From Agrococcus beijingensis (GTDB taxonomy: Bacteria > Actinomycetota > Actinomycetes > Actinomycetales > Microbacteriaceae): 64,000 nt of DNA. Shown here in pieces: positions 27,381 through 36,177 of this stretch. The notes beneath the pieces are model-generated. The model was not told the origin of the DNA and searched no databases. It was given only the letters and a program-made list of their open reading frames with translations. The position numbers and the translations under genes are program-made. Within the stretch, counting starts at the first letter, position 1, and each line of letters starts with the position of its first letter. Location of the stretch: the NCBI RefSeq assembly GCF_030758955.1, contig NZ_CP132360.1, positions 1,783,313 to 1,847,312 of the forward strand, written 5' to 3'.

Positions 27381-27770
27381 ATGACCGCAGTCGAGCACCG
27401 CGCTCACTCCTCCTTCGCGATGGCCACGCCATGGGTGTCGATGCTCGCGATCGCCATCGGCGTCGTCACCGGCGCCGCCGTCGCCCTCGCCGCGTTCTCC
27501 GATCCGCAGGGGCTCGCGGCCGGCGCCGGCTACGGGCTCGTGCCCGGCGTGCTCGCCGCCATCGGGGTCTCGATCGCCCGTCGGGCCGTCGTGCATCGCA
27601 CGAGGTTCTGGCGCGCCCTGGGGCTCGTCGTGGTCGTCGTCGCCGCCGTGACCGCCGTGCTGTTCGCGATCACCCAGCTGACGATCGAGATGGCGGTGAT
27701 CGGCTTCCTGCTGGGGGCGTTCACGGCAGCGGTGGCCACGTTCGTCGGGCTGCTGCGCGTGCGGCGCTGA
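27381..27770 (+). CDS. Small four-helix integral membrane protein, unknown function
   Basis: The 129-residue protein starts MTAVEHRAHSSF and has about four hydrophobic segments (roughly 18-40, 46-63, 82-102 and 105-126), ending in VGLLRVRR. The ATG at 27381 is chosen because the AGGAAGG of the third tandem leader unit lies 7 nt upstream and an earlier in-frame ATG would put the tandem repeats into the protein as a Cys/Arg-rich peptide. I recognise no family. It stands alone between the GNAT gene and the next small gene. Confidence 0.75.
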   Translation: MTAVEHRAHSSFAMATPWVSMLAIAIGVVTGAAVALAAFSDPQGLAAGAGYGLVPGVLAAIGVSIARRAVVHRTRFWRALGLVVVVVAAVTAVLFAITQLTIEMAVIGFLLGAFTAAVATFVGLLRVRR

Positions 27771-27906
27771 GGCTGGTCGCAGGCACCGCGCGACGCGCAG
27801 CCGGGCCGCCGCGATGCGCTCGTCGCGCCCGACGACGCGCCGCTCGGCACCGTCCCGATGCGGCCGCCGCGATGCGCTCGTCGGCGGTCGGTGCCACGAT
27901 GGAGGC

Positions 27907-28308
27907 GTGACCGATTTCGAGGCCTGGCGGGCATCCAAGCAGCACGCCGATGCGAGCGCCGCCGCCGCTGCCGCCGCGAGCGACGCGCACGCCACCGTCA
28001 CCGACCTCGGCCCCGGCTTCTGGATGGTGACCGTCGCGGGCGCGACCCGCGGCTTCATCACGCAGATCGAGGTGAAGGACGAAGTGCGGTTCGAGGCGCG
28101 CATGCGGCACATGAACCCCGGCCAGGGCACCCGCATCGGCGAGTACTGGGAGCTCGAGAAGGCGATCGCCGCGATCCTGCAGGAGCCGCCGCAGTTCGTC
28201 GGCCGCGACCCGTTCCGCGAGCTGACGAACTACGCGAGCCGCGAGCAGATGCTCGAGCGCGCCGAGCGCAAGCGCCTGCAGCGACGCGCCAACCGGTACT
28301 TCGGTTGA
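27907..28308 (+). CDS. Conserved-looking small hypothetical protein
   Basis: The 133-residue soluble protein starts at a GTG after GATGGAGGC. It has an Ala-rich stretch near residues 18-25 and then a beta-rich centre (TDLGPGFWMVTVAGATRGFI), followed by a charged helical end (ASREQMLERAERKRLQRRAN). I do not recognise it. Its stop overlaps the TTG start of the amidase gene (TTGA), so it is translated together with the amidase and could be its partner. Confidence 0.75.
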   Translation: MTDFEAWRASKQHADASAAAAAAASDAHATVTDLGPGFWMVTVAGATRGFITQIEVKDEVRFEARMRHMNPGQGTRIGEYWELEKAIAAILQEPPQFVGRDPFRELTNYASREQMLERAERKRLQRRANRYFG

Positions 28309-29747
28309 CGGCGATCCACGAGCTGGGAGCGCTCGACCTCTGGCGGCTGCTGCACGCGCGCGAGCTCAGCGCGGTCGAGGTGGCCGAGCACTTCCTCGAG
28401 CGCATCGAGCGGCTCGACGAGGCGAACGCCTTCGTGCACGTCGACCGCGAGCTGGCGCTGCGGCAGGCGCGGGCCGCCGACGAGGCCGACGACCGCACGG
28501 GCATCATCCACGGCCTGCCGTTCGCCGACAAGATGCTCACCCGCCGCGCTGGCCAGCCCGCCGCCATGGGCAGCCGCTGGCTCGAGGGCGCGGTCGCCGA
28601 CGTCACCGATCCGATGGCGCGGGTGCTCGACACCGGCGGCGGCGTCGTGCTCGGCCGCACCGCCGCGCCCGAGTTCGGCTTCGCCGGCTACACCCGCTCC
28701 GCCCTCCACGGCTCGACGACGCTGCCCGGCCGCCCCGACCTGCACGCCGGCGGCTCGTCGGGCGGCGCCGCCGCCGCGGTCGCGCAGGGGCTGCTGCCGT
28801 TCGCGCCCGGCTCCGACGGCGGCGGCTCGATCCGCATCCCCGCCGCCACCTGCGGGCTCGTCGGGCTCAAGCCCACCCGCGGCCGCGTGCCCGCGCACGG
28901 CGGCGTCGGCACCGTCGGCGGGCTGGTCACGGCGGGCGCCATCGGCCGCTCCGTGATGGATGTCGCGCTGCTCACCGACGCGCTCATCGGCCGCGTCAAC
29001 GGCGACACCCCGCACGAGCTGACGCTCCGGCCGCCCGAGCACGACGACGGCTCGCTGCTGGCGGCGGCCGTGCGCGGCGAGGGGCGCTACCGCATCGCCG
29101 TCATGACGGGCACGCCCTGGGACGCGACCCACGACATCCGCATCGCCCCCGAGGCGAACGCCGCCGTCGAGGTCGCCCTCGCCGCGCTCGAGGCGTTCGG
29201 GCACGAGCTCGGCGAGGTCGCGCTGCCCGATGCGACGGGGTACGCGGATGCGTTCACGGCGCTCTGGCGCGGAGGTGCGGCAGCCATCGGCGTGCCTCGT
29301 GCGGAGCGCGGGCGCCTCGAGCCGCTGGCCCGCTGGATCATCGACACGAGCGACGAGCTGGGCGCCGGCGGGCTGGCGAAAGCGCAGCTGTGGGCGTCGG
29401 CCTTCGAGCGGCGGGTGCTCGCGGCGTTCGCGCCGTGGGATGCGGTGCTGACGCCCGCGACGGCGCTCACGCCGCGCCCGCTCGACTGGTACCCGATCGA
29501 CGACGGCGAGGCCGACTTCGACCGGCAGGTGCTGCACACGCCGCACACGTCGTTCGTCAACGTGACGGGGCTGCCGGCGATCGCGCTGCCGGTGCACCAG
29601 GCTGCGACCGACGACGGCGACGCGTTGCCGATGGGCGTGCAGCTGATCGGCCGGCCGGGGGAGGAGGCGACGCTGCTCGCGATCGGCCGCCAGCTCGAGC
29701 GCCGCATCCCCTGGAAGCAGCGCGCCCTCGCCCGCATCCGCGACTGA
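28305..29747 (+). CDS. Amidase signature family amidohydrolase
   Basis: The product is 480 residues if translation starts at the TTG overlapping the previous stop. The Ser-cisSer-Lys triad is visible: Lys76 (LPFADKMLTRRAG), the cis-Ser in the AGGSSGGAAAAVAQG block, and nucleophile Ser175 in SDGGGSIRIPAATCG. Members hydrolyse diverse amides or act in GatCAB; no GatB/C genes are nearby, so this is a catabolic amidase with unknown substrate. The next plausible start is well inside the domain, which supports the TTG. It converges on a small HExxH protein gene across family A copy A3. Confidence 0.9.
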   Translation: MTAIHELGALDLWRLLHARELSAVEVAEHFLERIERLDEANAFVHVDRELALRQARAADEADDRTGIIHGLPFADKMLTRRAGQPAAMGSRWLEGAVADVTDPMARVLDTGGGVVLGRTAAPEFGFAGYTRSALHGSTTLPGRPDLHAGGSSGGAAAAVAQGLLPFAPGSDGGGSIRIPAATCGLVGLKPTRGRVPAHGGVGTVGGLVTAGAIGRSVMDVALLTDALIGRVNGDTPHELTLRPPEHDDGSLLAAAVRGEGRYRIAVMTGTPWDATHDIRIAPEANAAVEVALAALEAFGHELGEVALPDATGYADAFTALWRGGAAAIGVPRAERGRLEPLARWIIDTSDELGAGGLAKAQLWASAFERRVLAAFAPWDAVLTPATALTPRPLDWYPIDDGEADFDRQVLHTPHTSFVNVTGLPAIALPVHQAATDDGDALPMGVQLIGRPGEEATLLAIGRQLERRIPWKQRALARIRD

Positions 29748-29851
29748 GCTCGCGCTCTTCGGCCCCGCCCGCGCTGCGCCTCTGCCGCCCGAGCCCGCGA
29801 CCCGCGCCCGCGACCTCTGCGCGCGCCCGCGACCTCTGCCCACGCCCGCGA

Positions 29852-29910
29852 CAGATGCAGGGCCAGTGGCTGGATCGGCCGCGTCAGAGCGACCACTGGC
29901 CCTAGATCTG
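29852..29910. repeat. Family A inverted repeat, copy A3, overlapping a gene's stop codon
   Basis: The arms CAGATGCAGGGCCAGTGG and CCACTGGCCCTAGATCTG differ from the A2 consensus by a GC-to-AG change in the right arm. Read on the minus strand, that change makes the TAG that stops the adjacent HExxH protein gene (29902-29904). It lies between convergent genes (amidase and that gene). Confidence 0.85.
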
Positions 29911-30381
29911 CGGCGGTGGCGCGGGCGACGGTGGGTTCGCGGGGCGCTTCGGCAGGTAGCCGCCCTTCACGAGGTCGGCCTCGATCTCGTACTTGTTCGT
30001 GAGCCCGTCCTGGCCGGCGGCGAGGTACATGGCGATGAACCAGAGGCCGTAGCGGGCCCATTGCCGCCGGTGCACGTCCTCGTGCTCGAGGATCGCGGGG
30101 CTGGTCGCGCTGGTGGTGAGGAACGTCGCGCCGATCGTCGTGCCGCCGCGGCCGTACGCCCAGCTCGGCAGGGCCGAGATGACGGTCAGCTCGCCCACCT
30201 GCCGCTCCTCGCCGCCCAGCAGCCGCCCCCACAAGCGAGCCGCGCGAGTGGCGAATCGGTGCCCCGCCCCGGCCACCGGGGGAGCGGTGAGCGCCCGGAA
30301 CGCGGGGCCCGAGACGGAGCGTCCGAGCGCGCCGACGGCGCTGCCGAGGGCGGCGAGGGCGGTCGGTCGGGAATCCGGCAT
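29902..30381 (-). CDS. Small protein with HExxH-like motif, unknown function
   Basis: The 159-residue protein starts at the ATG at 30381. Its central part has AGHRFATRAARLWGRLLGGE and then AILEHEDVHRRQWARYG, in which HEDVH resembles the zinc-binding HExxH of metallopeptidases, followed by a hydrophobic stretch LWFIAMYLAAG and NKYEIEADLVKGGYLPKRP, where a Glu could be the third ligand. I recognise it as a common actinobacterial hypothetical protein but no function is established. The last codons and the stop lie inside family A repeat A3. It is divergent from the glycosyltransferase, with starts only 34 bp apart. Confidence 0.75.
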   Translation of the reverse strand: MPDSRPTALAALGSAVGALGRSVSGPAFRALTAPPVAGAGHRFATRAARLWGRLLGGEERQVGELTVISALPSWAYGRGGTTIGATFLTTSATSPAILEHEDVHRRQWARYGLWFIAMYLAAGQDGLTNKYEIEADLVKGGYLPKRPANPPSPAPPPQI

Positions 30382-30415
30382 GCCGCCGACGATAGCGCGC
30401 GGATACGCTGGGCTC

Positions 30416-31666
30416 ATGCCCCAGGAGCCGGTCGGTGAGCCCGCCGAAGCGCCCCTGCGCGTCGCGATGGTCTCGATGCACACCTCGCCGGCCGACCGCC
30501 CCGGCAAGGGCGATGCCGGCGGCATGAACGTGCTGGTGCTCGAGAGCGCGCTGGCGCTCGCGGGCCGCGGCAACCGGGTCGACATCTTCACCCGCTCCCC
30601 CGGCGCCGCGCACGCGCAGTCGCTCGCGCCGGGCGTCACCGTCTACGCGCTCGAGACGGGCGGCGGCATCGTGCGCAAGCACGAGCTGCCCAACCTCGCC
30701 GACGCCTTCGGCGACCAGCTGCAGCGGGCGGCGCTCGCCGCGGAGCACCCCTACGACGTGCTGCACGCGCACTACTGGCTCTCTGGCCTGGCTGCGCTGC
30801 CGGTCTCGCTGGCGCTGGGCGTGCCGATCGTGCAGACGTTCCACACGCTCGGCCAGGAGAAGAACCGGCGCCTCGGCGACGGCGACCGCCCCGAGCCCGA
30901 GCGGCGCATCCTCACCGAGCGGTTCCTCGCGAACGAGGTCGACGCGATCGCCGCCGTCTCGCGCGCCGAGATCGACATGCTGTGCGACGACGTCGGCGCC
31001 GCCGCCGAGCGCGTCTGGCTGGTGCCCCCGGCCGTCGACACGACCGTCTTCCAGCCAGGCCCGGTCGCGAGCCGCCACGAGGTGCGCACTCGCCTCGGCG
31101 TGCGCCCCGAGGACGGCCTGGTCGTCTGCGTCGGCCGGGTGCAGCCGCTCAAGGGGCAGGATCTCGCCGTGCGCATGCTGCAGCACCTGCCCGGCACCGT
31201 GCTCGTCATCGCCGGCGACGTCACGCCCGGCGCAGAGCGCTACCTCGAGTCGCTGCACGACATCGCCCGCGAGATCGGCGTCGAGGGCCGCGTGCGCCAC
31301 ATCGGCACCCTCGACCGGCCAGCGCTCGCGCAGCTGTTCGACGCCGCCGACGTCGTGGTGGTCCCGAGCCGCACGGAGTCGTTCGGGCTCGTGCCGCTCG
31401 AGGCCGCGGCGAGCGGCACGCCGGTCGTCGCCGCGCGCGTCGGCGGCCTGGTCGAGTCGGTCATCGATGGCGAGACCGGCGTGCTGATCGACGGCCGCGA
31501 CCCGATGGACTGGGCGGATGCGGTGAGCACGATCCTCGAGGACGACGACCTGCAGGTGGAGTTCGGACTCGCCGGCCGCCGCGCGGCGAGCCGCCGCGAC
31601 TGGCAGGACGTCGCGCACGAGCTCGAGGCGGTCTACCGCTCGACGGTGCGCGCCCGCCAGGTGTAG
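30416..31666 (+). CDS. mshA: Glycosyltransferase family 4, MshA-like (mycothiol biosynthesis)
   Basis: The 416-residue GT-B enzyme begins with SMHTSPADRPGKGDAGGMNV and continues with HAHYWLSGLAALP, VQTFHTLGQEKNRRLGDGD and the C-terminal donor motif SRTESFGLVPLEAAASGTPV. The N-terminal block is characteristic of MshA, which joins UDP-GlcNAc to inositol 3-phosphate in the first step of mycothiol synthesis. Other GT4 proteins share the donor motif, so the exact acceptor is inferred. The ATG at 30416 gives the family N-terminus; longer frames read back through the divergent gene. Confidence 0.85.
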   Translation: MPQEPVGEPAEAPLRVAMVSMHTSPADRPGKGDAGGMNVLVLESALALAGRGNRVDIFTRSPGAAHAQSLAPGVTVYALETGGGIVRKHELPNLADAFGDQLQRAALAAEHPYDVLHAHYWLSGLAALPVSLALGVPIVQTFHTLGQEKNRRLGDGDRPEPERRILTERFLANEVDAIAAVSRAEIDMLCDDVGAAAERVWLVPPAVDTTVFQPGPVASRHEVRTRLGVRPEDGLVVCVGRVQPLKGQDLAVRMLQHLPGTVLVIAGDVTPGAERYLESLHDIAREIGVEGRVRHIGTLDRPALAQLFDAADVVVVPSRTESFGLVPLEAAASGTPVVAARVGGLVESVIDGETGVLIDGRDPMDWADAVSTILEDDDLQVEFGLAGRRAASRRDWQDVAHELEAVYRSTVRARQV

Positions 31667-31806
31667 CGCGGCCGCTCCCGAGCCCCGCGATCGGCCGGTA
31701 TCGCGAGACGCGGCGCCGGCGCCCTCCGCCGCGGTTCGCGCCGCTTGAGGCGCCTGCCCGCGCGGCCTGCTGGCGTCGCGCCGCGACCTTCGGTCGCGCT
31801 GCCGGC

Positions 31807-31891
31807 GTCGCGAGACGCGGATCGATTCGCGATCCGCCGCCAAAACGCGGACCGATCCTCCGCTTCTCGCGACTCATCCGCGTTTCGCGAC
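31807..31891. repeat. Family E 85-bp inverted repeat, copy E1
   Basis: Ends are GTCGCGAGACGCGGAT and ATCCGCGTTTCGCGAC, which pair with one mismatch. The interior carries CGATTCGCGATCCGC and GCGGACCGATCCTCCGC segments. It is the first of three 85-bp copies downstream of the glycosyltransferase gene. A left-arm fragment also appears near 31948. The surrounding 31667-32300 holds no credible gene. Confidence 0.85.
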
Positions 31892-32007
31892 CACCAGCCG
31901 CCCGCGACCGAGCGGCGCCGCGGCGCTCCGCCGCGCTGCCGACGTCGCAAGATCCGGATCGATGCGGGTTCGGGCGCCGAGCCGCGACGCTGGGCCGCGC
32001 TGCCGAC

Positions 32008-32092
32008 GTCGCGAACCGCGGATCGATTCGCGATCCGCCGCCGAAGCGCGGACCGGTCGCCCGCTTCTCACGACTCATCCGCGTTTCGCGAC
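32008..32092. repeat. Family E 85-bp inverted repeat, copy E2
   Basis: Exactly 85 bp, with GTCGCGAACCGCGGAT at the left and ATCCGCGTTTCGCGAC at the right. It is separated from E1 and E3 by related linkers (ACCGAGCGGCGCCGCG and CGCTGGGCCGCGC in the E2/E3 linker), so the whole region looks like a degenerate tandem array. Confidence 0.85.
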
Positions 32093-32143
32093 CGCCCCCA
32101 TCCCGCCACCGAGCGGCGCCGCGACGCTGGGCCGCGCCACCAC

Positions 32144-32228
32144 GTCGCGAGACGCGGATCGATTCGCCACCCGCCACCGAAACACGGACCGATCCTCCGC
32201 TTCTCGCGACCAATCCGCGTTTCGCGAC
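32144..32228. repeat. Family E 85-bp inverted repeat, copy E3
   Basis: Exactly 85 bp again, with GTCGCGAGACGCGGAT and ATCCGCGTTTCGCGAC ends. After it come short CCGCGACCCACCGCAT repeats up to about 32290. A decayed relative of the family is seen near 63553-63640 after argS. Confidence 0.85.
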
Positions 32229-32305
32229 CGACCGCATCCGGCGAGCGAGCGCATCCCGCGACCCACCGCATTCCGCGACCCACCGCATCCGCCCCGCACG
32301 ACGGA

Positions 32306-32331
32306 AGGGGCCGGGCGCGAGCCCGACCCCT
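32306..32331 (-). terminator. Intrinsic-type hairpin after pspA
   Basis: AGGGGCCGGGC and GCCCGACCCCT face each other around a GCGA loop. In the minus-strand RNA the one non-Watson-Crick position is a U-G pair, so the stem is fully paired only in that direction. It lies just downstream of the pspA stop (32349), which fits a terminator for pspA. No U-tract is obvious. Confidence 0.65.
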
Positions 32332-32348
32332 CCGCCGTCACCCCGCGA

Positions 32349-33146
32349 TCAGCGGTCGACGACCTCCGCCTCGATGCTGCCGTCGCTGGCCTCGGCGGCG
32401 CCGCCGGTGCCGGCGCCCAGCTGGCCGCGCGAGCCCGAGCCGCCGTGCTTCAGCGCGGCGAGGCGAGCCTCGATCTCGGTCTCGCGGCCGACGTCCTCGA
32501 GGGCCTCGAACTGCGCGTCGAGCGACGAGGCGGCGAGCTCCTGCTGGCCCATGACCTTCGCCTCCTCGCGGCGGATCTTCTCCTCGAAGCGGCCGATCTC
32601 GCTGGTGGGGTCGAGGATGTCGATCGACTTCACCGCGTCGTGCACCTGCGTCTGCGCCTCGGCGACCTTGGCGCGCGCGATGAGCTCGGAGCGCTTCGAC
32701 TTCAGCTGGTCGAGCTTGCCCTTCATCGTCTCGAGGCCGGTCTTCAGCTTGTCGACGACCTCGTTCTGCGACTGGATCGACGGCTCGGCCGAGCGGGCCT
32801 CCGACTCCGACTGCATCTGCTTGCCGATGGCGACCTTCGCGAGGTTGTCGAACTTCGCGGCGTCGGCCGGGTGCTGGCCGCGCATCTCGTCGGCGCGCTG
32901 CGAGGCGGCGAGCGCCTTGCGGCCCCAGTCCTCGGCGGCGCGCACGTCCTCCTGGTAGTCCTGCTCCTGCAGGCGCAGGTTGCCGATGGTCTGGGCGATG
33001 GCCGCCTCGGCCTCGGCGATCGAGTTCGTGTAGTCGCGAACCATCTGGTCGAGCATCTTCTGCGGGTCCTCGGCCTGGTCGAGGAGCGCGTTGATGTTGG
33101 CCTTCGCGAGCTGCGCGATGCGGCCGAGGATGGACTGCTTGGACAT
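32349..33146 (-). CDS. pspA: PspA/IM30 family membrane-stress protein
   Basis: The 265-residue, almost wholly helical protein begins SKQSILGRIAQLAKANINALL and continues with DPQKMLDQMVRDYTNSIAEA, typical of PspA/IM30. Long coiled-coil segments run from about residue 25 to 225, and a Gly/Ser-rich tail follows. PspA assembles on stressed membranes. The next gene upstream on the same strand encodes a TPM-domain membrane protein, a common partner of PspA in actinobacteria. A hairpin terminator follows. Confidence 0.93.
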   Translation of the reverse strand: MSKQSILGRIAQLAKANINALLDQAEDPQKMLDQMVRDYTNSIAEAEAAIAQTIGNLRLQEQDYQEDVRAAEDWGRKALAASQRADEMRGQHPADAAKFDNLAKVAIGKQMQSESEARSAEPSIQSQNEVVDKLKTGLETMKGKLDQLKSKRSELIARAKVAEAQTQVHDAVKSIDILDPTSEIGRFEEKIRREEAKVMGQQELAASSLDAQFEALEDVGRETEIEARLAALKHGGSGSRGQLGAGTGGAAEASDGSIEAEVVDR

Positions 33147-33268
33147 GGTGTTCCTTCCCGGTTGCCGCCGGAGCGGACTGTGGTCGAGCTGTCAGTTGTG
33201 GTCTGTGGATGGGTCAGGTCGCGTCGCGTCGGTTCGTCGAGGTCGGGCGCGGCACGGGTCGGTCTCGG

Positions 33269-35341
33269 TCAGTCGCCGAAGCCACCGCCGCCACCGCCGA
33301 AGTCGCCGAAGCCGCCGCCGAAGAAGCCGCCGCCGCCGCCTCCGCCGAACGAGCCGCCGCCGCCGGAGAAGAGGTCGCCGAGGCCGCCGCCCCCGCCCCC
33401 GCCCCCTCCCGCGAAGCCGTCGAACCCGCTGCCGCCGGCGTGACCGCCGGAGCCGTTCAGCATGTCGCCGAGGATGTAGCCGAGCAGGCCGCCGGTGAGC
33501 ATGTCCTGTCCCCGCCCGCCGCCGCCGCCGCCGCGGTAGTAGGGGTTCTGCGCGCGGCCGCCCCAGCCGCCGACGTCGCCGGAGGCATCCTGCATCGCCT
33601 GCTCGGCGTGCTGCGAGGCCGCCTGCGCATACTGCGCGGCGGTGCCGGGCTCCTGCTGGGCGAGCCGCAGCGCCTGCGCGAGCTCCTGCTGCGCGGTGGC
33701 GAGCAGCTGGCGGGCGCGCGGGCCGACGCCGATGCGGCGCGTGCTGATGAAGTCCTCGGCGCGGTCGATGTTGGCACGGGCCGAGGCGATCCAGTGCTGC
33801 AGGCCCGACTGCTCGCGCTGCAGCTGCGCGCCGTGCTCGCGCACCTGGCCGGTGGCGTCGTCGAGCCGCTGGTTGGCGCGCTGCAGGTTGGCGAGCACGG
33901 TGAGCGTGTCGGTGGGCCGCTGCTGCGCGACCGCGACCTGCTGCTCGACGTGCGCGATGAGCGGCGCGAGGTCGGTGGTCGCCGTCGAGCGCAGCGTCTT
34001 CGCCGCCGCGATGTCGCCGATGGAGTCCTGCACGAGCCCGACCAGCTGCTGCGCCGAGGTGCCGAGGTCGTGCTCGGCGCGCTCCACCGCGGCGAGCAGG
34101 CCCGACGCCTGGGCGAGCGCCGCCTCAGCGGCGTGCACGGCGAGCGCGGCGGCGGCGCCGTCGCCCTTCGCGACCGCCTCGCGGCCGGCCGCGATCGACT
34201 GGTCGATGTTGGGCAGCTGGCGCTCGGCGCCGGCGATGTTCTCGCGCACCGGCTCGATCGAGGCGCCGCTGTGGTGGTCGTCGAGCCGGTCGAGGATCTG
34301 CCGCGCGTTCGCGATGCGGCCGTCGAGCGTCTGCCGCGACTGGGCGACCGACTCGAGCACCTGCGGCGCGTTCTGCTCGAGGTCGCGCAGCTGCTCGAAC
34401 GACGAGGCGTGGCCGGCGAGCTCGGTGCCCGCGCCCTCGGCGATCTGCAGGATGCGGCTCGACCAGTCGTGCCGCTCCTGGTCGGTGTCGGGGAACGCGT
34501 CGTCGAGCTGCTGCTGCAGTCCGAACGCCTCGCGCAGCCCGCCCTTGGCCTTCTCGAGCGCCTCCCGATAGGGCGCGACGGCCTGGTCGCCGAACTGCGC
34601 GCCCGCGAAGGCGAGCTCCTGCTCGCTCTGCTGCACGGTGTCGTCGAGCTGCACGAGGGCGATGTCGGCGCGCTGCTTGAGCTCGTCGAGGCTGAGCTGC
34701 TGCTGCTGCTTCGCGGCGATCTCGCCCTGCTTCTTGCGCCGCGAGCGCATGCCGCGAGAGACGAGCCACGCGCCGCCGCCGACGACCGCGGCGCCGCCGA
34801 CGAGCAGCACGACCGGCAGGACGGCCGAGCCGTCGACGTTCACGTCCGTACCGCCGTCGCTCGCGGGGTCGAACTGGGCGACCGCCGTGCCGAAGCCCAT
34901 CGCGGCGCCGGCGATGTCGCCGTTGTCGAGCGCCGGCTGCAGGTTCGACTGCGCGATCTGGTTGACCTCCGCCTCAGAGAGCGGGTAGCCCTGCGGGTAG
35001 GCGTAGCCCCACTGCCCGTCGTCCATCGCGATCGTGATGAGCAGATCGTCCTGGCCGAGGCCCGAGGTCTCCGCCGCCTCGACCGACCAGTCGCCGCGCG
35101 CGATGCCGTCGTAGGAGTCGACGACCACGACGTAGACGTCGGCGGGCGAGGATGCGTTCTCCTCCTCGAGGTGCGCCGTCACCTCCGCGTCGTCGCTCGC
35201 GAAGTCGCCGGTGGTGTCGACGAAGGGATCCCCGCCGACGTTGACGGGATCCTCGGTCGCGAGCGCGCCGGCGGAGAGTCCGAGCGACGCCGCCGCCCCG
35301 AGGGCGACCACGGCGAACGGGCGAACGAACCGGACCTGCAT
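33269..35341 (-). CDS. TPM-domain membrane protein with long coiled-coil and Gly-rich C-terminus
   Basis: The 690-residue protein has a signal peptide (about 1-29), a TPM domain (about 30-175, including VDSYDGIARGDWSVEAAE and YAYPQGYPLSEAEVNQIA), a membrane span near VLPVVLLVGGAAVVGGGAWL and a basic stop-transfer RSRRKK. A long helical, Gln/Ala-rich region of roughly 380 residues follows inside the cell, and the last 100 or so residues are mostly Gly with Phe and Asp (FGGGFGDFGGGGGG). The start at 35341 gives the signal peptide. It precedes pspA by 122 bp on the same strand, so both probably serve envelope maintenance. The Gly/Phe tail suggests a disordered or self-associating end. Confidence 0.88.
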   Translation of the reverse strand: MQVRFVRPFAVVALGAAASLGLSAGALATEDPVNVGGDPFVDTTGDFASDDAEVTAHLEEENASSPADVYVVVVDSYDGIARGDWSVEAAETSGLGQDDLLITIAMDDGQWGYAYPQGYPLSEAEVNQIAQSNLQPALDNGDIAGAAMGFGTAVAQFDPASDGGTDVNVDGSAVLPVVLLVGGAAVVGGGAWLVSRGMRSRRKKQGEIAAKQQQQLSLDELKQRADIALVQLDDTVQQSEQELAFAGAQFGDQAVAPYREALEKAKGGLREAFGLQQQLDDAFPDTDQERHDWSSRILQIAEGAGTELAGHASSFEQLRDLEQNAPQVLESVAQSRQTLDGRIANARQILDRLDDHHSGASIEPVRENIAGAERQLPNIDQSIAAGREAVAKGDGAAAALAVHAAEAALAQASGLLAAVERAEHDLGTSAQQLVGLVQDSIGDIAAAKTLRSTATTDLAPLIAHVEQQVAVAQQRPTDTLTVLANLQRANQRLDDATGQVREHGAQLQREQSGLQHWIASARANIDRAEDFISTRRIGVGPRARQLLATAQQELAQALRLAQQEPGTAAQYAQAASQHAEQAMQDASGDVGGWGGRAQNPYYRGGGGGGRGQDMLTGGLLGYILGDMLNGSGGHAGGSGFDGFAGGGGGGGGGLGDLFSGGGGSFGGGGGGGFFGGGFGDFGGGGGGFGD

Positions 35342-35442
35342 CTGCGCTCCCTGGCGTCGGCGATTCGAGGAGCCGACTTGGCGCGAGTCTAACCAGCGCA
35401 CCTTGCCTTCAGCCTGGGGGAAGACCCCCGCAGCGGTCGCTG

Positions 35443-36177
35443 TCAGCGAACATCCCAGGGCTCGCCGACCACCGTGACCGGCCCCGCGCCGTCGAGCAGC
35501 ACGATCGCCACGGGCGAAGGGGCGGATGGGTTGCCCGGCCCGCACGCGTCGGCCGCGAGCACGCCGGTGGTCACCTCGAGCACGCCGCGATCGCCGGCCG
35601 CCAGCCGCGCGTCCTGCTCGGTGCTGCCGGCGACGGCCGACGCGGTCGAGCCGGTCACCTCGAGCGCTGCGACGTCGACGAACGTGACGACCGTCGCCGC
35701 GACCCCGGCACCCTCGGCCTCGACCGACCCCGGGAGCGCGAGGGACGCATCCGCCGGGTCTGCGACGAACCGCAGCGTCATCCCGATGTCGCCCGCCCGC
35801 GTGAGCCCGCACGGCTGGTCGGCGAAGGTGGCGCCGGCCTCGGTGCCGCCCTCGGTGGCGTCGGTGCCGCTGTCGGTCGGCTGCGCCGCCTCGGGCGCGG
35901 CGCCGGCGTCCTGCTCGGCCTCGCCCATGACGGTCGAGCTCGTCGGCGAGAGCGGCGTGAGCCCCGGCACCACGAACGGCGCGAGGATCAGCACCCCTGC
36001 GCCCGTGGCGGCGGCGGTCACCGCGGCGACCTTGGGCCGACGCCGACGCCTGGCGCCCTCGACCGCGGCAGCCACGTCGAGGCGCGCGCTCGGGCCTCCG
36101 GGCCCCGGCAGCTCCTGCAGCCGGCGCCGCAGCTCGTCGTCAGCCGGCATCGGGTCGCGCATCCGCTCGTCGCTCAC
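35443..36177 (-). CDS. Membrane protein coupled to ECF sigma factor (possible anti-sigma factor)
   Basis: The 244-residue protein starts at the GTG overlapping the sigma factor stop by 4 nt. The N-terminal 45 residues are cytoplasmic and charged (PADDELRRRLQELPGPGG, ARRRRRPK), followed by one membrane span (VAAVTAAATGAGVLILAPFV) and an outer Ser/Thr/Ala-rich domain with two Cys (DQPCGLTRAGD and ADACGPG). Position and topology fit an anti-sigma partner, but I see no zinc-binding HxxxCxxC motif, so it is not a standard ZAS-type anti-sigma factor. Confidence 0.75.
   Translation of the reverse strand: MSDERMRDPMPADDELRRRLQELPGPGGPSARLDVAAAVEGARRRRRPKVAAVTAAATGAGVLILAPFVVPGLTPLSPTSSTVMGEAEQDAGAAPEAAQPTDSGTDATEGGTEAGATFADQPCGLTRAGDIGMTLRFVADPADASLALPGSVEAEGAGVAATVVTFVDVAALEVTGSTASAVAGSTEQDARLAAGDRGVLEVTTGVLAADACGPGNPSAPSPVAIVLLDGAGPVTVVGEPWDVR

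Noticed and set aside
31667..32345. Protein-coding gene in the region after the glycosyltransferase
   Set aside because: Frames are open on both strands only because of the GC-rich 85-bp repeats; no start with a ribosome-binding site and no recognisable protein.
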